Assembly: GCA_963675425.1 (NCBI GenBank)
Contig: OY776214.1
Span: 4,543,680-4,607,679 of the forward strand
Reading direction: 5' to 3'
DNA: 64,000 bases
Source of the DNA: Sporobacter sp963675425
GTDB lineage: Bacteria; Bacillota; Clostridia; Oscillospirales; Oscillospiraceae
The notes under the pieces were generated by a model. It was not told the origin of the DNA and ran no database searches. It saw only the letters and a list, made by a program, of their open reading frames with translations. The position numbers and the translations under genes were made by a program. Of this stretch, positions 33,978 through 43,335 are shown one piece after another (position 1 is the stretch's first letter; the number at the start of each line of letters is the position of its first letter).

Positions 33978-35781
33978 ACTATTTAAAGCCGCCGTTTCCG
34001 CAGGCCTTGCGGTCATGTTGATACTGCTATCCATAGCTCCTGGCCTCGCGGTATCGGCATCAGAGGATGCGGCAACTGTGGAGAGCAAAAACGAAGCGGT
34101 GTACGCCACGCTGGGCGCGTCTGGAGTTGTGAACTCAGTATACGTGGTCAACCAGTTTGAGCTGATGAAAGCAGGTAATGTCTCGGACCATGGCCGCTAC
34201 ACCGCTGTCACAAACCTGACCAACACGGAACCGGTGACGGAACAGGGAGACACCGTCACGTTCACCTCCGGCAAGGGCAATTTTTACTATCAGGGCGACC
34301 TGGCAAGCACTGAATTGCCGTGGATCATCGGAATCTCGTACACTCTGGACGGTAAGCCTATCGCGCCGGACGCTCTCGCGGGACAGTCGGGACAGGTGGA
34401 GATCCATATCACAACGCGGCAGAACGTGAACGTGAACGCTGTGTTTTACGAGAACTACATGCTGCAGATTGCGCTCAAGCTGGACAGTGATAAATGCCAT
34501 AATATCAGCGCGCCCGACGCGACGATCGCCATCGCGGGCAAAAACACATCCGTCAACTTTACGGTGATGCCAAAGAAGGACGCGGATATCACGGTGAATG
34601 CTGCGGTTACGGATTTCACCATGGACGGCATACAGATATCGGGCATTCCCCTCTCTCTGAGCATGGACCTCTCTGAGGCGGACGATATGATCAGCAATTT
34701 TGAGAAGCTGGCCGATGGTATCGCCACGCTCAACGACGGCGTGAGTGATTTGTCTGACGGCACGTCCAAGCTCAATGACGGAGCGGGTTCACTGAAGGAT
34801 GGCTCCGCCAATATCCAAGGCGGACTCACACAGCTCAGCGATAATTCCGGCCAACTGGTAGCGGCATCCGAGCAGATCAAGAACGCACTGTCCCAGATCT
34901 CGTCGTCGTTAAACAGCGCTGGCAGTTTTAGTCCGGTGGACATGGCGGCTTTGCCGGACAGTCTCTCCCAGCTCGCGACGGCCTTGTGCGGCATATCCAG
35001 CGGTCTAACGCAGATGAACGAGGACTATGCGTCTGCCTACGCGTCTCTGGCAACCGCGATAAACGCCCTTCTCGACACGACCGTATCTTCGGAACAGCTG
35101 GACGCATTATATGCAGCCACCGATGAAAGTCAGCATGGTGTTCTGGATACGCTGGCGGATGCGTACGCGGCGGGGCGCGCTGTCAAAAACGCCTACAACG
35201 ACGGTAAAAAAGCGTTTGACGCTGTTGGGACGACATCCGCAACGTTGGCAGGCTCCATAGACGGCATTGCGGATACGCTGAACACTATGTCGACGCAAAT
35301 CAGTGAAATGCTCTCCGGTTCGGGCATCGACCAATTGGGCAATCTGACCACAGGGCTGACGACACTATCCGACCAGTATGCCGGCTTCCATGACGGGTTG
35401 GCCGGTTTTATGGGCGGCGTGGTTCAAATGGCCGACGGCTACACGGCGTTTCACAACGGTTTGTCAAAGTTCGCGAGTGGTGTAGATGATCTTGACACCG
35501 GCGTACATAAGCTGCATGACGGCACGTGTGAGCTGCGCGACGAAACGGAAAACCTTCCTGACGAAGTACAGTCCAAGATCGACGAGTTGACGGCGGAGTA
35601 CAGCGGCGACGATTTTCAGCCTGTCTCCTTTGTCTCTGAGCAGAACATGAATATCGGGCTGGTGCAGTTTGTTTTGAAATGCGACGGTATTGTGAAGCCG
35701 GAAGAAACAGCGGCCGCTCCGGTTAACGAAAGCAATGAAACCTTCTGGGATCGGTTCATCGCTCTTTTTAAGGGCATTTAG
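33970..35781 (+). CDS. Secreted coiled-coil protein (YhgE/Pip-like repeats) partnered with MMPL transporter
   Basis: 603 residues from the ATG at 33970 (GGAGG 6 bases upstream), overlapping the MMPL stop by 8 bases. It has a cleavable signal peptide (about residues 1-30), then a beta-rich N-terminal domain. A long coiled-coil segment around residues 235-340 carries repeated LxDGxxxLxDG units (SDGTSKLNDGAGSLKDGSANIQGG in part), with similar repeats near the end. Such repeats occur in Pip/YhgE-type extracytoplasmic proteins next to MMPL pumps. There is no C-terminal membrane anchor. Probably the extracellular partner of the transporter. Confidence 0.75.
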   Translation: MNRLFKAAVSAGLAVMLILLSIAPGLAVSASEDAATVESKNEAVYATLGASGVVNSVYVVNQFELMKAGNVSDHGRYTAVTNLTNTEPVTEQGDTVTFTSGKGNFYYQGDLASTELPWIIGISYTLDGKPIAPDALAGQSGQVEIHITTRQNVNVNAVFYENYMLQIALKLDSDKCHNISAPDATIAIAGKNTSVNFTVMPKKDADITVNAAVTDFTMDGIQISGIPLSLSMDLSEADDMISNFEKLADGIATLNDGVSDLSDGTSKLNDGAGSLKDGSANIQGGLTQLSDNSGQLVAASEQIKNALSQISSSLNSAGSFSPVDMAALPDSLSQLATALCGISSGLTQMNEDYASAYASLATAINALLDTTVSSEQLDALYAATDESQHGVLDTLADAYAAGRAVKNAYNDGKKAFDAVGTTSATLAGSIDGIADTLNTMSTQISEMLSGSGIDQLGNLTTGLTTLSDQYAGFHDGLAGFMGGVVQMADGYTAFHNGLSKFASGVDDLDTGVHKLHDGTCELRDETENLPDEVQSKIDELTAEYSGDDFQPVSFVSEQNMNIGLVQFVLKCDGIVKPEETAAAPVNESNETFWDRFIALFKGI

Positions 35782-36193
35782 ACAGACGCCTTGTCTACGT
35801 TCGTGTCAGCAAGTCAATCGTTTGTGTTGCAATGAAAACAATGTAGCGGATGAATTTAGAGCAAAGAGATGATCTCCATCAAATCCTGTTGACCCAAAAT
35901 GAGCCCTGAAGGATTCCGAGATAGACGAAAACGAAGTAAGTGTGACGAAATAGTCCCAGGTGGAATGTTGTTCCTAAAATACATGAAGAAAGAGGACAAT
36001 GGCACTACACACATATAAATAGAGAAAAGGGATAGCTTGGCTGCCAATCGTTGCAACCGCAAGGGGCTGTAGCAATTTTCGTTTTGCTACAGCCCCTTGT
36101 TTATCTCAAAAGCCATCTTCAAGGCCTTCAATGGTTTTTCGGCAAGCTAAACCGGCGGACCGATTGGGCTGCTGACTTTCGTACTCTTAAATT
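35782..36193. other. Intergenic region with bidirectional terminator
   Basis: No gene seen. The perfect hairpin at 36061-36098 separates the rightward MMPL operon from the leftward phosphoketolase gene. Confidence 0.6.
36061..36098. terminator. Terminator between MMPL unit and phosphoketolase
   Basis: AAGGGGCTGTAGCAA/TTGCTACAGCCCCTT, 15-bp perfect stem with an 8-base loop, followed by GTTTAT on the plus strand. Confidence 0.7.
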
Positions 36194-38557
36194 CTAAAGC
36201 TCCCATTTCCAGTTTCGGACTTCAGGAAGATCCACACCATGCTCGTAAATATACTGCTTGTGCTCCACGAGCTTATCTCTCATTTTCTGCTTCAGGTGCG
36301 AACCTTTGTATTTGAGTTGGGGCAGGCGATCGATAACGTCCTCCACCAGATGAAACCGGTCGAGATCATTTTGAACGCGCATATCGAAGGCCGTCGTAAT
36401 CGTCCCTTCTTCCTTATAACCGCGCACGTGTATTTTTTTATTTTTGCGCCTGTAGGTGAGCTCGTGGACGAGAGACGCATAGCCGTGAAAAGCGAATATG
36501 ATCGGCTTGTCTTCCGTGAAAATGGAATTATAGTCCGTATCGCTCAGCCCGTGGGGATGCTCCGCCGACGGCTGAAGTTTCATCAGATCCACAACGTTGA
36601 CCACCCGGATTTTAAGGTCCGGCAAGTGCTCGCGCAAAATCGACACGGCTGCCAGAACCTCCAGCGTCGGCGTTTCGCCGCAGCAAGCCATAACAACGTC
36701 GGGCTCCTCACCCTGGTCGTTGCTGGCCCATTGCCAGATACCGATTCCCTGCGTACAGTGCTTGATGGCCGATTCCATATCCAGCCACTGCGGGCGCGCG
36801 TGCTTCGAGGCGACGACGACGTTGATATAATTTCTGCTGCGCAGGCAGTGATCGACAACAGACAAAAGGCAGTTGGCGTCCGGCGGGAGATACAGGCGGA
36901 CAATATCGGCTTTCTTATTGGCAACATGATCCAAAAAGCCGGGGTCCTGATGTGTAAAGCCGTTATGATCCTGCTGCCAGGCATGGGAGGTGATGAGGTA
37001 GTTAAGCGAGGCAATATCGGCGCGCCATGACAGCTGTGACGTTACCTTGAGCCATTTGGCATGCTGGCTGACCATGGAATCCACGATCCGGATAAAGGCC
37101 TCGTAACAGCTGAAAATACCGTGCCGCCCCGTTAGCAGATAGCCCTCGAGCCAGCCCTGGCACTGATGCTCGCTGAGCATCGAATCGAGCACGCATCCGT
37201 CGGGTGCGATGAATTCGTCCGTTTCGAGCGTTTCGGCGTTCCACTGACGGTTGGTGGCTTCAAAAACGGCATTCAACCGGTTTGACAGCGTTTCGTCGGG
37301 GCTGAACATCTTGAAATTATGCCGGTCTTTATTCAGGCCGATGACGTCGCGCAGGAACTTGCCGAGCTCGCGCATGTCGAAGCCCACCGGTTGGCCCGGC
37401 GATGTGACATTGAGCGCGTATTGTCTGAAATCGGGCATCCGCAGCTCGCTTAAAAGCAGGCCGCCATTTGTATGCGGATTGGCGCCCATCCGCCGCAAAC
37501 CCTCCGGCGCAAGCGCCCGCAGCTCATCAATCAGCTTCCCGGATGCGTCGAACAGCTCCTCCGGCTTGTAGCTTTTCATCCATTTTTCAAGCAACGCGAT
37601 ATTATCCGGATTGATATCACCGGCGGCCACAGGCACCTGATGAGACCGGAAGGAGCCTTCGATCGGCAGGCCATCCACCTCCTTGGGGCCGGTCCAGCCC
37701 TTGGGCGAGCGTAAAACGATCATCGGCCACATCGGGCGCGTACAGTCATTGCGGCTGCGGGCCGTTTCCTGAATCTTTTTGATCTCGCCTACTGCCTGAT
37801 CCAGCGCGTCAGCCATAAGGCGGTGCATCTTCTCCGGCTCGTCGCCCTCGACAAAAACGGGAGACCAGCCGCAGCCTTTGAAAAAGTATTCCAGTTCCTC
37901 GCGGCTAATGCGGGCAAATATGGTGGGATTGCTTATTTTGTAGCCGTTCAGGTGTAAAATTGGCAGGACAGCCCCATCCTTAATCGGATTTAAAAACTTA
38001 TTGGAATGCCAGGCCGTCGCCAGAGGGCCTGTTTCCGCCTCGCCGTCTCCGACGACACAGGCCGCGATCAGGTCGGGATTGTCAAAAACGGCACCGAAGG
38101 CGTGGCTGAGCGAATACCCAAGCTCGCCTCCCTCATGGATAGACCCCGGGACTTCCGGTGCTACGTGGCTGGAAATGCCGCCCGGAAAAGAAAACTGCTT
38201 AAATAACTTTTTAAGCCCATGCTCGTCCTGCGTGATATTCGGATATATTTCGCTGTAGCTGCCTTCCAGATAGGTGTTGCTGACGAGCGCCGGCCCGCCG
38301 TGGCCGGGACCTGAAATATAGATCATGTTAAGATTATTCTTTTTAATGACGCGGTTTAAGTGGACGTAAATGAAATTCTGCCCCGGGACGGTGCCCCAAT
38401 GGCCGACGATCATGGACTTGACATGAGATGCTTTAAGCGGCTCGCGGAGCAGCGGGTTGTCCCGAAGATAAAGCTGACCAACGGAAAGGTAATTGGCAGC
38501 ACGCCAATAGGCGTCCATTTTTTGAAGTATTTCATCAGATAAGGTCTGTTGTTTCAT
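36194..38557 (-). CDS. xfp: Xylulose-5-phosphate/fructose-6-phosphate phosphoketolase
   Basis: 787 residues from ATG 38557, 8 bases after GGGG; two earlier in-frame ATGs (38563, 38578) are worse placed. Family length is about 790-825. Visible motifs are GHWGTVPGQNF, GPGHGGPA, the SSHVAPEVPGSIHEGGELGYSLSHA substrate region and the thiamine diphosphate motif GDGEAETG. It cleaves xylulose-5-phosphate or fructose-6-phosphate to acetyl phosphate plus a shorter sugar phosphate, feeding acetate and ATP formation. It is a single-gene unit with no partner acetate kinase nearby. Confidence 0.96.
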   Translation of the reverse strand: MKQQTLSDEILQKMDAYWRAANYLSVGQLYLRDNPLLREPLKASHVKSMIVGHWGTVPGQNFIYVHLNRVIKKNNLNMIYISGPGHGGPALVSNTYLEGSYSEIYPNITQDEHGLKKLFKQFSFPGGISSHVAPEVPGSIHEGGELGYSLSHAFGAVFDNPDLIAACVVGDGEAETGPLATAWHSNKFLNPIKDGAVLPILHLNGYKISNPTIFARISREELEYFFKGCGWSPVFVEGDEPEKMHRLMADALDQAVGEIKKIQETARSRNDCTRPMWPMIVLRSPKGWTGPKEVDGLPIEGSFRSHQVPVAAGDINPDNIALLEKWMKSYKPEELFDASGKLIDELRALAPEGLRRMGANPHTNGGLLLSELRMPDFRQYALNVTSPGQPVGFDMRELGKFLRDVIGLNKDRHNFKMFSPDETLSNRLNAVFEATNRQWNAETLETDEFIAPDGCVLDSMLSEHQCQGWLEGYLLTGRHGIFSCYEAFIRIVDSMVSQHAKWLKVTSQLSWRADIASLNYLITSHAWQQDHNGFTHQDPGFLDHVANKKADIVRLYLPPDANCLLSVVDHCLRSRNYINVVVASKHARPQWLDMESAIKHCTQGIGIWQWASNDQGEEPDVVMACCGETPTLEVLAAVSILREHLPDLKIRVVNVVDLMKLQPSAEHPHGLSDTDYNSIFTEDKPIIFAFHGYASLVHELTYRRKNKKIHVRGYKEEGTITTAFDMRVQNDLDRFHLVEDVIDRLPQLKYKGSHLKQKMRDKLVEHKQYIYEHGVDLPEVRNWKWEL

Positions 38558-38887
38558 TTTCATGTCCCCTTTCATCATTAAGCGCGCGGGAGCTTGAGTT
38601 CATTTTGTCCCTGATTCCTTGTTTTGTCAATCACGCTTCAAGCTGTATAAATCGCTTTTATCGAGACTTCATGTGACGTTTGCAGTTGTTGATCCGTTAA
38701 AGCGCGAGGGAGCCTATGGCTTTTTTGAAAGGGCTGTAAATTGTGAGCCCGCGCCTATGCCCAGCAAAAAACCACATCCGTTTGGATGTGGTTTTTTGCT
38801 GTAGACAAAGCCGCTTTCACAGCGGGCAAGCATTTGGCTGGCAGCGACCCCTGGTCTTTCAGCATAGTTCTCCTTTATGGATCGCTT
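38558..38887. other. Intergenic region with repeat element
   Basis: Upstream region of the leftward phosphoketolase gene and a copy of the dispersed palindromic repeat (38764-38818). No gene seen. Confidence 0.6.
38764..38818. repeat. Dispersed palindromic repeat, GCTGTAGACAAAGCCG type
   Basis: Perfect 16-bp hairpin GCAAAAAACCACATCC/GGATGTGGTTTTTTGC (38764-38799), followed by TGTAGACAAAGCCGCTTTC, which matches 20250-20268. The following stretch is not a full palindrome, so this copy may be truncated. Confidence 0.75.
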
Positions 38888-40222
38888 TTAAAACCCCATC
38901 GCCTTTAGGCCCTTCACGATGTCGACGTACAGTTCGCGGACGTCAAAGCCGTCGATATTCTCCCGGTTTAAGTCGATCACGTCGCCGTGTGAAATGCCGC
39001 GCTGTCCATCTGGTGTCAGAATAATGCAGCGGCTTCCCCACCGGGCCGATTCAAGCGACACGAGCCCGTCGTTTTCTCCGTCAAACGGCCGCACGAGAAT
39101 GTGTGACAAATTCATGGGGAATTTGCCGTTTGTCCATTTAATCATTTTAGAAGCGACGCTTTGATAATACACGCCGTCTTTATCGGGCGTTTCCTCGTTG
39201 AAGCGTTGGCAGCTTGACGCTGTTAAATCCGTTACGGCGGCTATAAAATCCGGGTTCGTATCGCCCAGCTTTTTCAGCGCGGCGTTGTACCGGCGGGTGA
39301 TCGTATTCTTAACCTTTTCCGGCGTTTTCTCCAGAAGCGTATCGGCAAAATGGCAGCCGCGGTGCGGCGTGTTAATCGTCGTAACGGACGCCGTATACCG
39401 ATCCAGCCCGAGCCGGCTGACAGCATAGCGGACGTCCAGCCCGCCCTTGGAATGCGCGATGATATTGACCTTTTCACAGCCTGTCTCCCGCACGATCTCC
39501 TCTATGCGTGCGGCCAGCTCCCCGGCGGTATCCTTCACAGACGCCGCCGACTGCTGCCGGCCAAGATGAATTACAGCGCCGTTACGCATCAGCGCCTTGG
39601 GGATTCTGCCCCAGTAATTAAAATATCGGAAGTCCCGGAAAAACACCCCGTGAACAAGGACGAGGGGATATTGGGTCCGGCAGATTTCGCTGTCGCCCCG
39701 CCGTTGGTCCAACTCGTTTCTCATTGTCTCAAACTCATATTCGTCGCGCAGCAGGCGGCAGACCTTGCTTAAAAGAAAAACATTCACTCCCGGCATCCAC
39801 CAGAAAAAGAGAACAAGAACCCGCCACTTGATGCCCAGCTGCAATGAAGTTAGAAACGCTCTGGATAAGCCGTTCAGTAAAAGCGCCAGCTCAAAAATCA
39901 GGCAGACGGCGATATTGATGACGAGCACCCACCACCTAAAGACGCCCGGAACCAACGCGACACCGACGAATATATTTACCGCCGTATTGACCAAAAAGCT
40001 TGCTGAAAACAAAAGGAGCAGCTCATGCCCCCTTCGGACGGACCGAAGGCGGTGCGCTGAATTAGCAACCCGGCACGGCGCGGCGTTTATAGTAATCTGG
40101 ATCAGCATGGCCCCAAGCGTGGCTAAAACGGTTAAAATCGGCCTCAAGCCCGCATACATGGCTAAAACAAGCCAGTTCATCGCCGCAGCCAGAAGCAGCG
40201 TATTAATAATTCTTCGTATCAT
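38888..40222 (-). CDS. Membrane-anchored lipase/esterase
   Basis: 444 residues. The first about 160 residues hold several hydrophobic helices (membrane anchor). From YPLVLVHGVFFRDF begins an alpha/beta-hydrolase domain with oxyanion-side HG, nucleophile motif AHSKGG, and TINTPHRGC, in the triacylglycerol lipase group. The C-terminal NDGLVSLESARWG and HGDVIDLNRE supply the acid and catalytic His. It probably hydrolyses membrane or exogenous lipid esters at the cell surface. Leftward, single gene. Confidence 0.85.
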   Translation of the reverse strand: MIRRIINTLLLAAAMNWLVLAMYAGLRPILTVLATLGAMLIQITINAAPCRVANSAHRLRSVRRGHELLLLFSASFLVNTAVNIFVGVALVPGVFRWWVLVINIAVCLIFELALLLNGLSRAFLTSLQLGIKWRVLVLFFWWMPGVNVFLLSKVCRLLRDEYEFETMRNELDQRRGDSEICRTQYPLVLVHGVFFRDFRYFNYWGRIPKALMRNGAVIHLGRQQSAASVKDTAGELAARIEEIVRETGCEKVNIIAHSKGGLDVRYAVSRLGLDRYTASVTTINTPHRGCHFADTLLEKTPEKVKNTITRRYNAALKKLGDTNPDFIAAVTDLTASSCQRFNEETPDKDGVYYQSVASKMIKWTNGKFPMNLSHILVRPFDGENDGLVSLESARWGSRCIILTPDGQRGISHGDVIDLNRENIDGFDVRELYVDIVKGLKAMGF

Positions 40223-40345
40223 AACAACACTCCGACATATTTCGATTAGTTCCCCTCACTTATCATACCCGCCGGAATATTGAATGACAACTAAAATATT
40301 ACAATTTTCACCGGCTTGTTTTTATCCATTTTAACGGTTGCCATT

Positions 40346-40377
40346 TTGCATTGTTTGTATTAATATATATAATACAA
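40346..40377 (+). promoter_or_regulatory. Promoter with overlapping GntR operator
   Basis: TTGCAT (40346-40351), 16-base spacer and TATAAT (40368-40373). The inverted repeat TTGTATTA-N7-TAATACAA (40355-40377) covers the spacer and -10 box, the layout expected for autorepression by the YtrA-type regulator that follows. Confidence 0.65.
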
Positions 40378-40393
40378 AAAGGAGGCTGGAATC

Positions 40394-40765
40394 ATGCTGC
40401 TCCAGCTTGATTTTTCAAGCGACGTACCAATCTATATGCAAATCAGAAACCAGATCCTGCTGGGCATTGCCGGCGGGAAGCTCTCGCCGGGTGAAAAGCT
40501 GCCGACAGTCCGGGCGCTGGCGGACGAGGCCGGCGTCAATATGATGACCGTCAGCAAAGCCTACCAGCTTTTAAAGCAGGAGGGCTATATTGCCGGCGAG
40601 CGGCGCGGCGGCGCCGTCGTCATAGGAAAAAGCGGTGAGAGTGTGTTTTCTGATAAAATGAAATCGGCGCTCAAGCTGATCATCTCCGAAGCGAAGCTGA
40701 GCGGGATTTCAAAAGAGACCTTTATAAAGCAGGTCCAGCAGATGTATGAAGAAGGAGAGGTCTGA
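40394..40765 (+). CDS. GntR-family regulator, YtrA type
   Basis: 123 residues. Winged helix with PIYMQIRNQILLGIAGGKLSPGEKLPTVRALADEAGVNMMTVSKAYQLLKQEGYI and a short C-terminal tail, so the YtrA subfamily that usually represses adjacent membrane-protein or ABC operons. AAGGAGG precedes the ATG. It heads the operon with the membrane proteins at 40769-43277, with 3 bases to the next gene. Confidence 0.88.
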   Translation: MLLQLDFSSDVPIYMQIRNQILLGIAGGKLSPGEKLPTVRALADEAGVNMMTVSKAYQLLKQEGYIAGERRGGAVVIGKSGESVFSDKMKSALKLIISEAKLSGISKETFIKQVQQMYEEGEV

Positions 40766-40768
40766 GCC

Positions 40769-42157
40769 ATGCTGCTGAATATCATATTATTCGTCTGTTT
40801 TATACCCATACCGTTTATTCTTTACTTTGTCCTGCGCAACGAGGCCAGGCCAAAGAAAAACATCATCCTCGGCGTCACGCTTCCGCTGGAGGCTCGCCAG
40901 AATTCCTCCGTCGCGGCGGTCATCAAGAAATATATCACGTGCCAGACTGCAGCCCTCATAGCCGTCCTGCTGCTGGCGTCGCCAATGGTTTTTATAAACA
41001 GCACCGCCGTCATGATGACGTGGTATTTCTGCTGGCTGATTATTGTCCTCACACTGCCGAACATCCTGTTTATACAAAGCAATAAAGCGCTCAAGGCGCT
41101 CAAGCGGGAAAATGGCTGGTTCGGCGAATCGACCGGGCTTGTGCTTGTCGACGTTAAGCTGGCGCTCACACCGCAGAAAGCATTGAACATCTGGCTTTTT
41201 ATCCCACCAGTTCTTCTGAGCCTCATACCGATTTCCGATGCCGTACTGACGCGCAGAGGCAGCGATGATTTTGGGCCGCTGATACTCGTATACGTCACGT
41301 TTGCCGTCATGACAACCGGCTTTTATTTCGTTTACCGCCTTATCTTCCACCAGAAGGCCGAGGTCGTGGATGAAAACACCCCTGTCAACGCCGCACTGAC
41401 GCAGGTACGCCGGTATAACTGGGGTAAATGCTGGCTCTTCGTCACGTGGCTGACCGGCCTTTACAGCCTTGTCATCTGGCTTTTTGGCCTAAACGGCATC
41501 GTCATGCCGATTGCTTCCGTTGTATACACGATCGTGCTCCTGGCATTTTTTATGAACGCGGAGTTTAAAACGCGGAACGTCCAGCAGCGGCTCACATCCG
41601 AAAGCGGCCGGTCCGTCTATACCGACGACGACGACCATTGGCTCTTCGGCATGCTGTACAACAATCCGAACAACCGGCATTTTATCGTCAATCGCCGCAC
41701 TGGCATAGGCACGACGATCAACGTGGCGATGCCGGCCGGAAAAATCCTTATCACCTTCACATTTTTACTGATCCTGGCGCTGCCTATTTTAGGCCTGCAA
41801 ATGATTCAAACGGAAGCAACGCCTGTCACGCTGAAAGCTACGGATACTGAAATCATCAGCACACACCGGCGCACCACCTATGAAATTCCTTTCGCAGATA
41901 TTCAGTCGGCATATCTGCTCAGCGAGCTGCCGGACGGTATCCGGACAAACGGCGTCGGTATGGACACACTGCTCAAGGGGCACTTCAGCTTCGACGGGAT
42001 TGGTCCCTGCCGCGTTTGTCTCAACCCCCAGGTGCCGCCGTTTCTCGTCGTTACAACCACAGCAGGCACATTTATTCTCGGCGCATCGGACGAGGAAACC
42101 ACGCTCGAGGTCTTTGATGTACTCTCAAAACGGCAAATTCCCGTAAACACTATCTGA
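40769..42157 (+). CDS. Multi-helix membrane protein with DUF1648/DUF5808-like regions
   Basis: 462 residues. About eight to ten membrane helices in the first two thirds. A cytoplasmic segment DDDHWLFGMLYNNPNNRHF is the DUF5808-type signature. A PH-like domain is near the C-terminus (IPFADIQSAYLLSELPDG and following). It is co-transcribed with its YtrA-type regulator. Such operons respond to cell-envelope antibiotics in Firmicutes, but no function is proven for this protein. Confidence 0.7.
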   Translation: MLLNIILFVCFIPIPFILYFVLRNEARPKKNIILGVTLPLEARQNSSVAAVIKKYITCQTAALIAVLLLASPMVFINSTAVMMTWYFCWLIIVLTLPNILFIQSNKALKALKRENGWFGESTGLVLVDVKLALTPQKALNIWLFIPPVLLSLIPISDAVLTRRGSDDFGPLILVYVTFAVMTTGFYFVYRLIFHQKAEVVDENTPVNAALTQVRRYNWGKCWLFVTWLTGLYSLVIWLFGLNGIVMPIASVVYTIVLLAFFMNAEFKTRNVQQRLTSESGRSVYTDDDDHWLFGMLYNNPNNRHFIVNRRTGIGTTINVAMPAGKILITFTFLLILALPILGLQMIQTEATPVTLKATDTEIISTHRRTTYEIPFADIQSAYLLSELPDGIRTNGVGMDTLLKGHFSFDGIGPCRVCLNPQVPPFLVVTTTAGTFILGASDEETTLEVFDVLSKRQIPVNTI

Positions 42158-42180
42158 CCATATAAAAAGGGGGAATTTTT

Positions 42181-42873
42181 ACGCGCACACTCAGCAGCCT
42201 GTTTACGTTTATCGCCGCGTTTCTCCTGCCTGTCGCCGCGGCTGTCTGGCTCGCATTGAAAAAAGAAGGGTATCTGAAGCCCGTCCTGCTAGGCGTCTTC
42301 ACATTTGTCTTCTTTCAGGGTATACGGCTGGCGCTCAATGAGCTCGTTATCAACCCAATGCCATCCATGACGGTTCTGTCTATGACAAATCCAATTGCTT
42401 ACTATCTTTTTTTCGGCGCGACAGCGGGCGTGTTTGAGGAGGGCGGCCGATGGATTGTCATGAGCCTGTTCCTGAAAGACCACCGGCGGTTTAACGACGG
42501 CGTCGCTTTCGGTATCGGCCACGGCGGCATCGAGGCCATTATTTTAGCAGGCATGAGCGCGCTCATTGTGCTCTTTACAAACGACCACCGCGTTACGGCG
42601 GGTGACATATTCGCCGGCGGCATTGAGCGTATTTTTGCCATGACGGCGCAGATTGCCTTTTCTGTCATGGTGTTCAAGGCCGTAACGCAAAAAAAGCCGC
42701 TATGGCTTCTTCTGGCATTTGTTCTGCACACGATTTTGGACGCTGGGCTTGTCATAACCGTCTACGGCGCTTCCGCTTTCCTCGTTGAGGCTTACTGCGG
42801 CGTATTTGCTCTCATCATGCTTGCTTTCCTGATGGTTCAGCATAAAAGCTTTAAAGGAGATACCCTGCAATGA
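42181..42873 (+). CDS. YhfC-family intramembrane metalloprotease-like protein
   Basis: About 230 residues if started at the ACG at 42181. The ORF-based TTG at 42256 would remove a first membrane helix (LFTFIAAFLLPVAAAVWLAL). AGGGGG at 42168-42173, seven bases before the ACG, is the only strong ribosome binding site. The rest has seven or so helices with FEEGGRW and a later HTILDAG, matching YhfC-type putative glutamyl intramembrane proteases. It is followed by the DUF3887 lipoprotein with a four-base overlap. Confidence 0.7.
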   Translation, partial: TRTLSSLFTFIAAFLLPVAAAVWLALKKEGYLKPVLLGVFTFVFFQGIRLALNELVINPMPSMTVLSMTNPIAYYLFFGATAGVFEEGGRWIVMSLFLKDHRRFNDGVAFGIGHGGIEAIILAGMSALIVLFTNDHRVTAGDIFAGGIERIFAMTAQIAFSVMVFKAVTQKKPLWLLLAFVLHTILDAGLVITVYGASAFLVEAYCGVFALIMLAFLMVQHKSFKGDTLQ

Positions 42874-43277
42874 AAAAAATCACAAGCATGTTCTTATTAA
42901 CACTGGCAGCCGCTTTGATCTTCACCGCAGCCGCCTGCGGCGCGTCGTTTGATTACGACAAGGATCAAGCCGACAAACGAACCCGCGAAGTAATCGACGT
43001 GCTCAAGACCGGAGATTACGAGGCCATTGTGGGTCTGTTCCGGGAAGACCTCCAGGCCCTGACCACGGCCACCGACTTTAAGACCGCGTGGGACCCGTAT
43101 CTGGCGGATGCCGGGGCGTTTGTTGAAATCAAGGGCATCAGCACCGCCGGACAGACCGAGAAATCCGGGGAACAATATATCGTTTCGGCCGTTCAGTGCG
43201 AATATGAAAACGCTACGCGAACCTACACCATTGTATTTGATACGGACTTCAATGTGGCGGGCCTGTACCTCAAATAA
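42870..43277 (+). CDS. DUF3887-type lipoprotein
   Basis: 135 residues with a lipoprotein signal peptide and lipobox TAAAC (Cys23). The soluble part (FREDLQALTTATDFKTAWDPYLADAG) matches the DUF3887 fold, a small cystatin/NTF2-like domain in Firmicute lipoproteins. Last gene of the YtrA-type operon, overlapping the YhfC-type gene (ATGA). Confidence 0.8.
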   Translation: MKKITSMFLLTLAAALIFTAAACGASFDYDKDQADKRTREVIDVLKTGDYEAIVGLFREDLQALTTATDFKTAWDPYLADAGAFVEIKGISTAGQTEKSGEQYIVSAVQCEYENATRTYTIVFDTDFNVAGLYLK

Positions 43278-43289
43278 CACGGCAATGTA

Positions 43290-43324
43290 AAACACCTGCG
43301 CAGTAAGTACTGCGCAGGTGTTTT
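43290..43324. terminator. Bidirectional terminator between lipoprotein and Rex genes
   Basis: AAACACCTGCGCAG/CTGCGCAGGTGTTTT, a 14-bp stem with a 6-base loop and A- and T-tracts at its ends, between convergent genes. Confidence 0.85.
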
Positions 43325-43335
43325 CGTTTGATGTT

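Noticed and set aside
36239..37030. 263-codon plus-strand frame opposite phosphoketolase
   Set aside because: It is the antisense of a conserved enzyme with intact motifs; codon order is explained by the real gene.
38764..38818. CRISPR array or tRNA-like fold
   Set aside because: The hairpins are single, without repeat-spacer periodicity, and lack tRNA arms or TTCGA-type T loops. No CRISPR or tRNA was seen elsewhere in the window.
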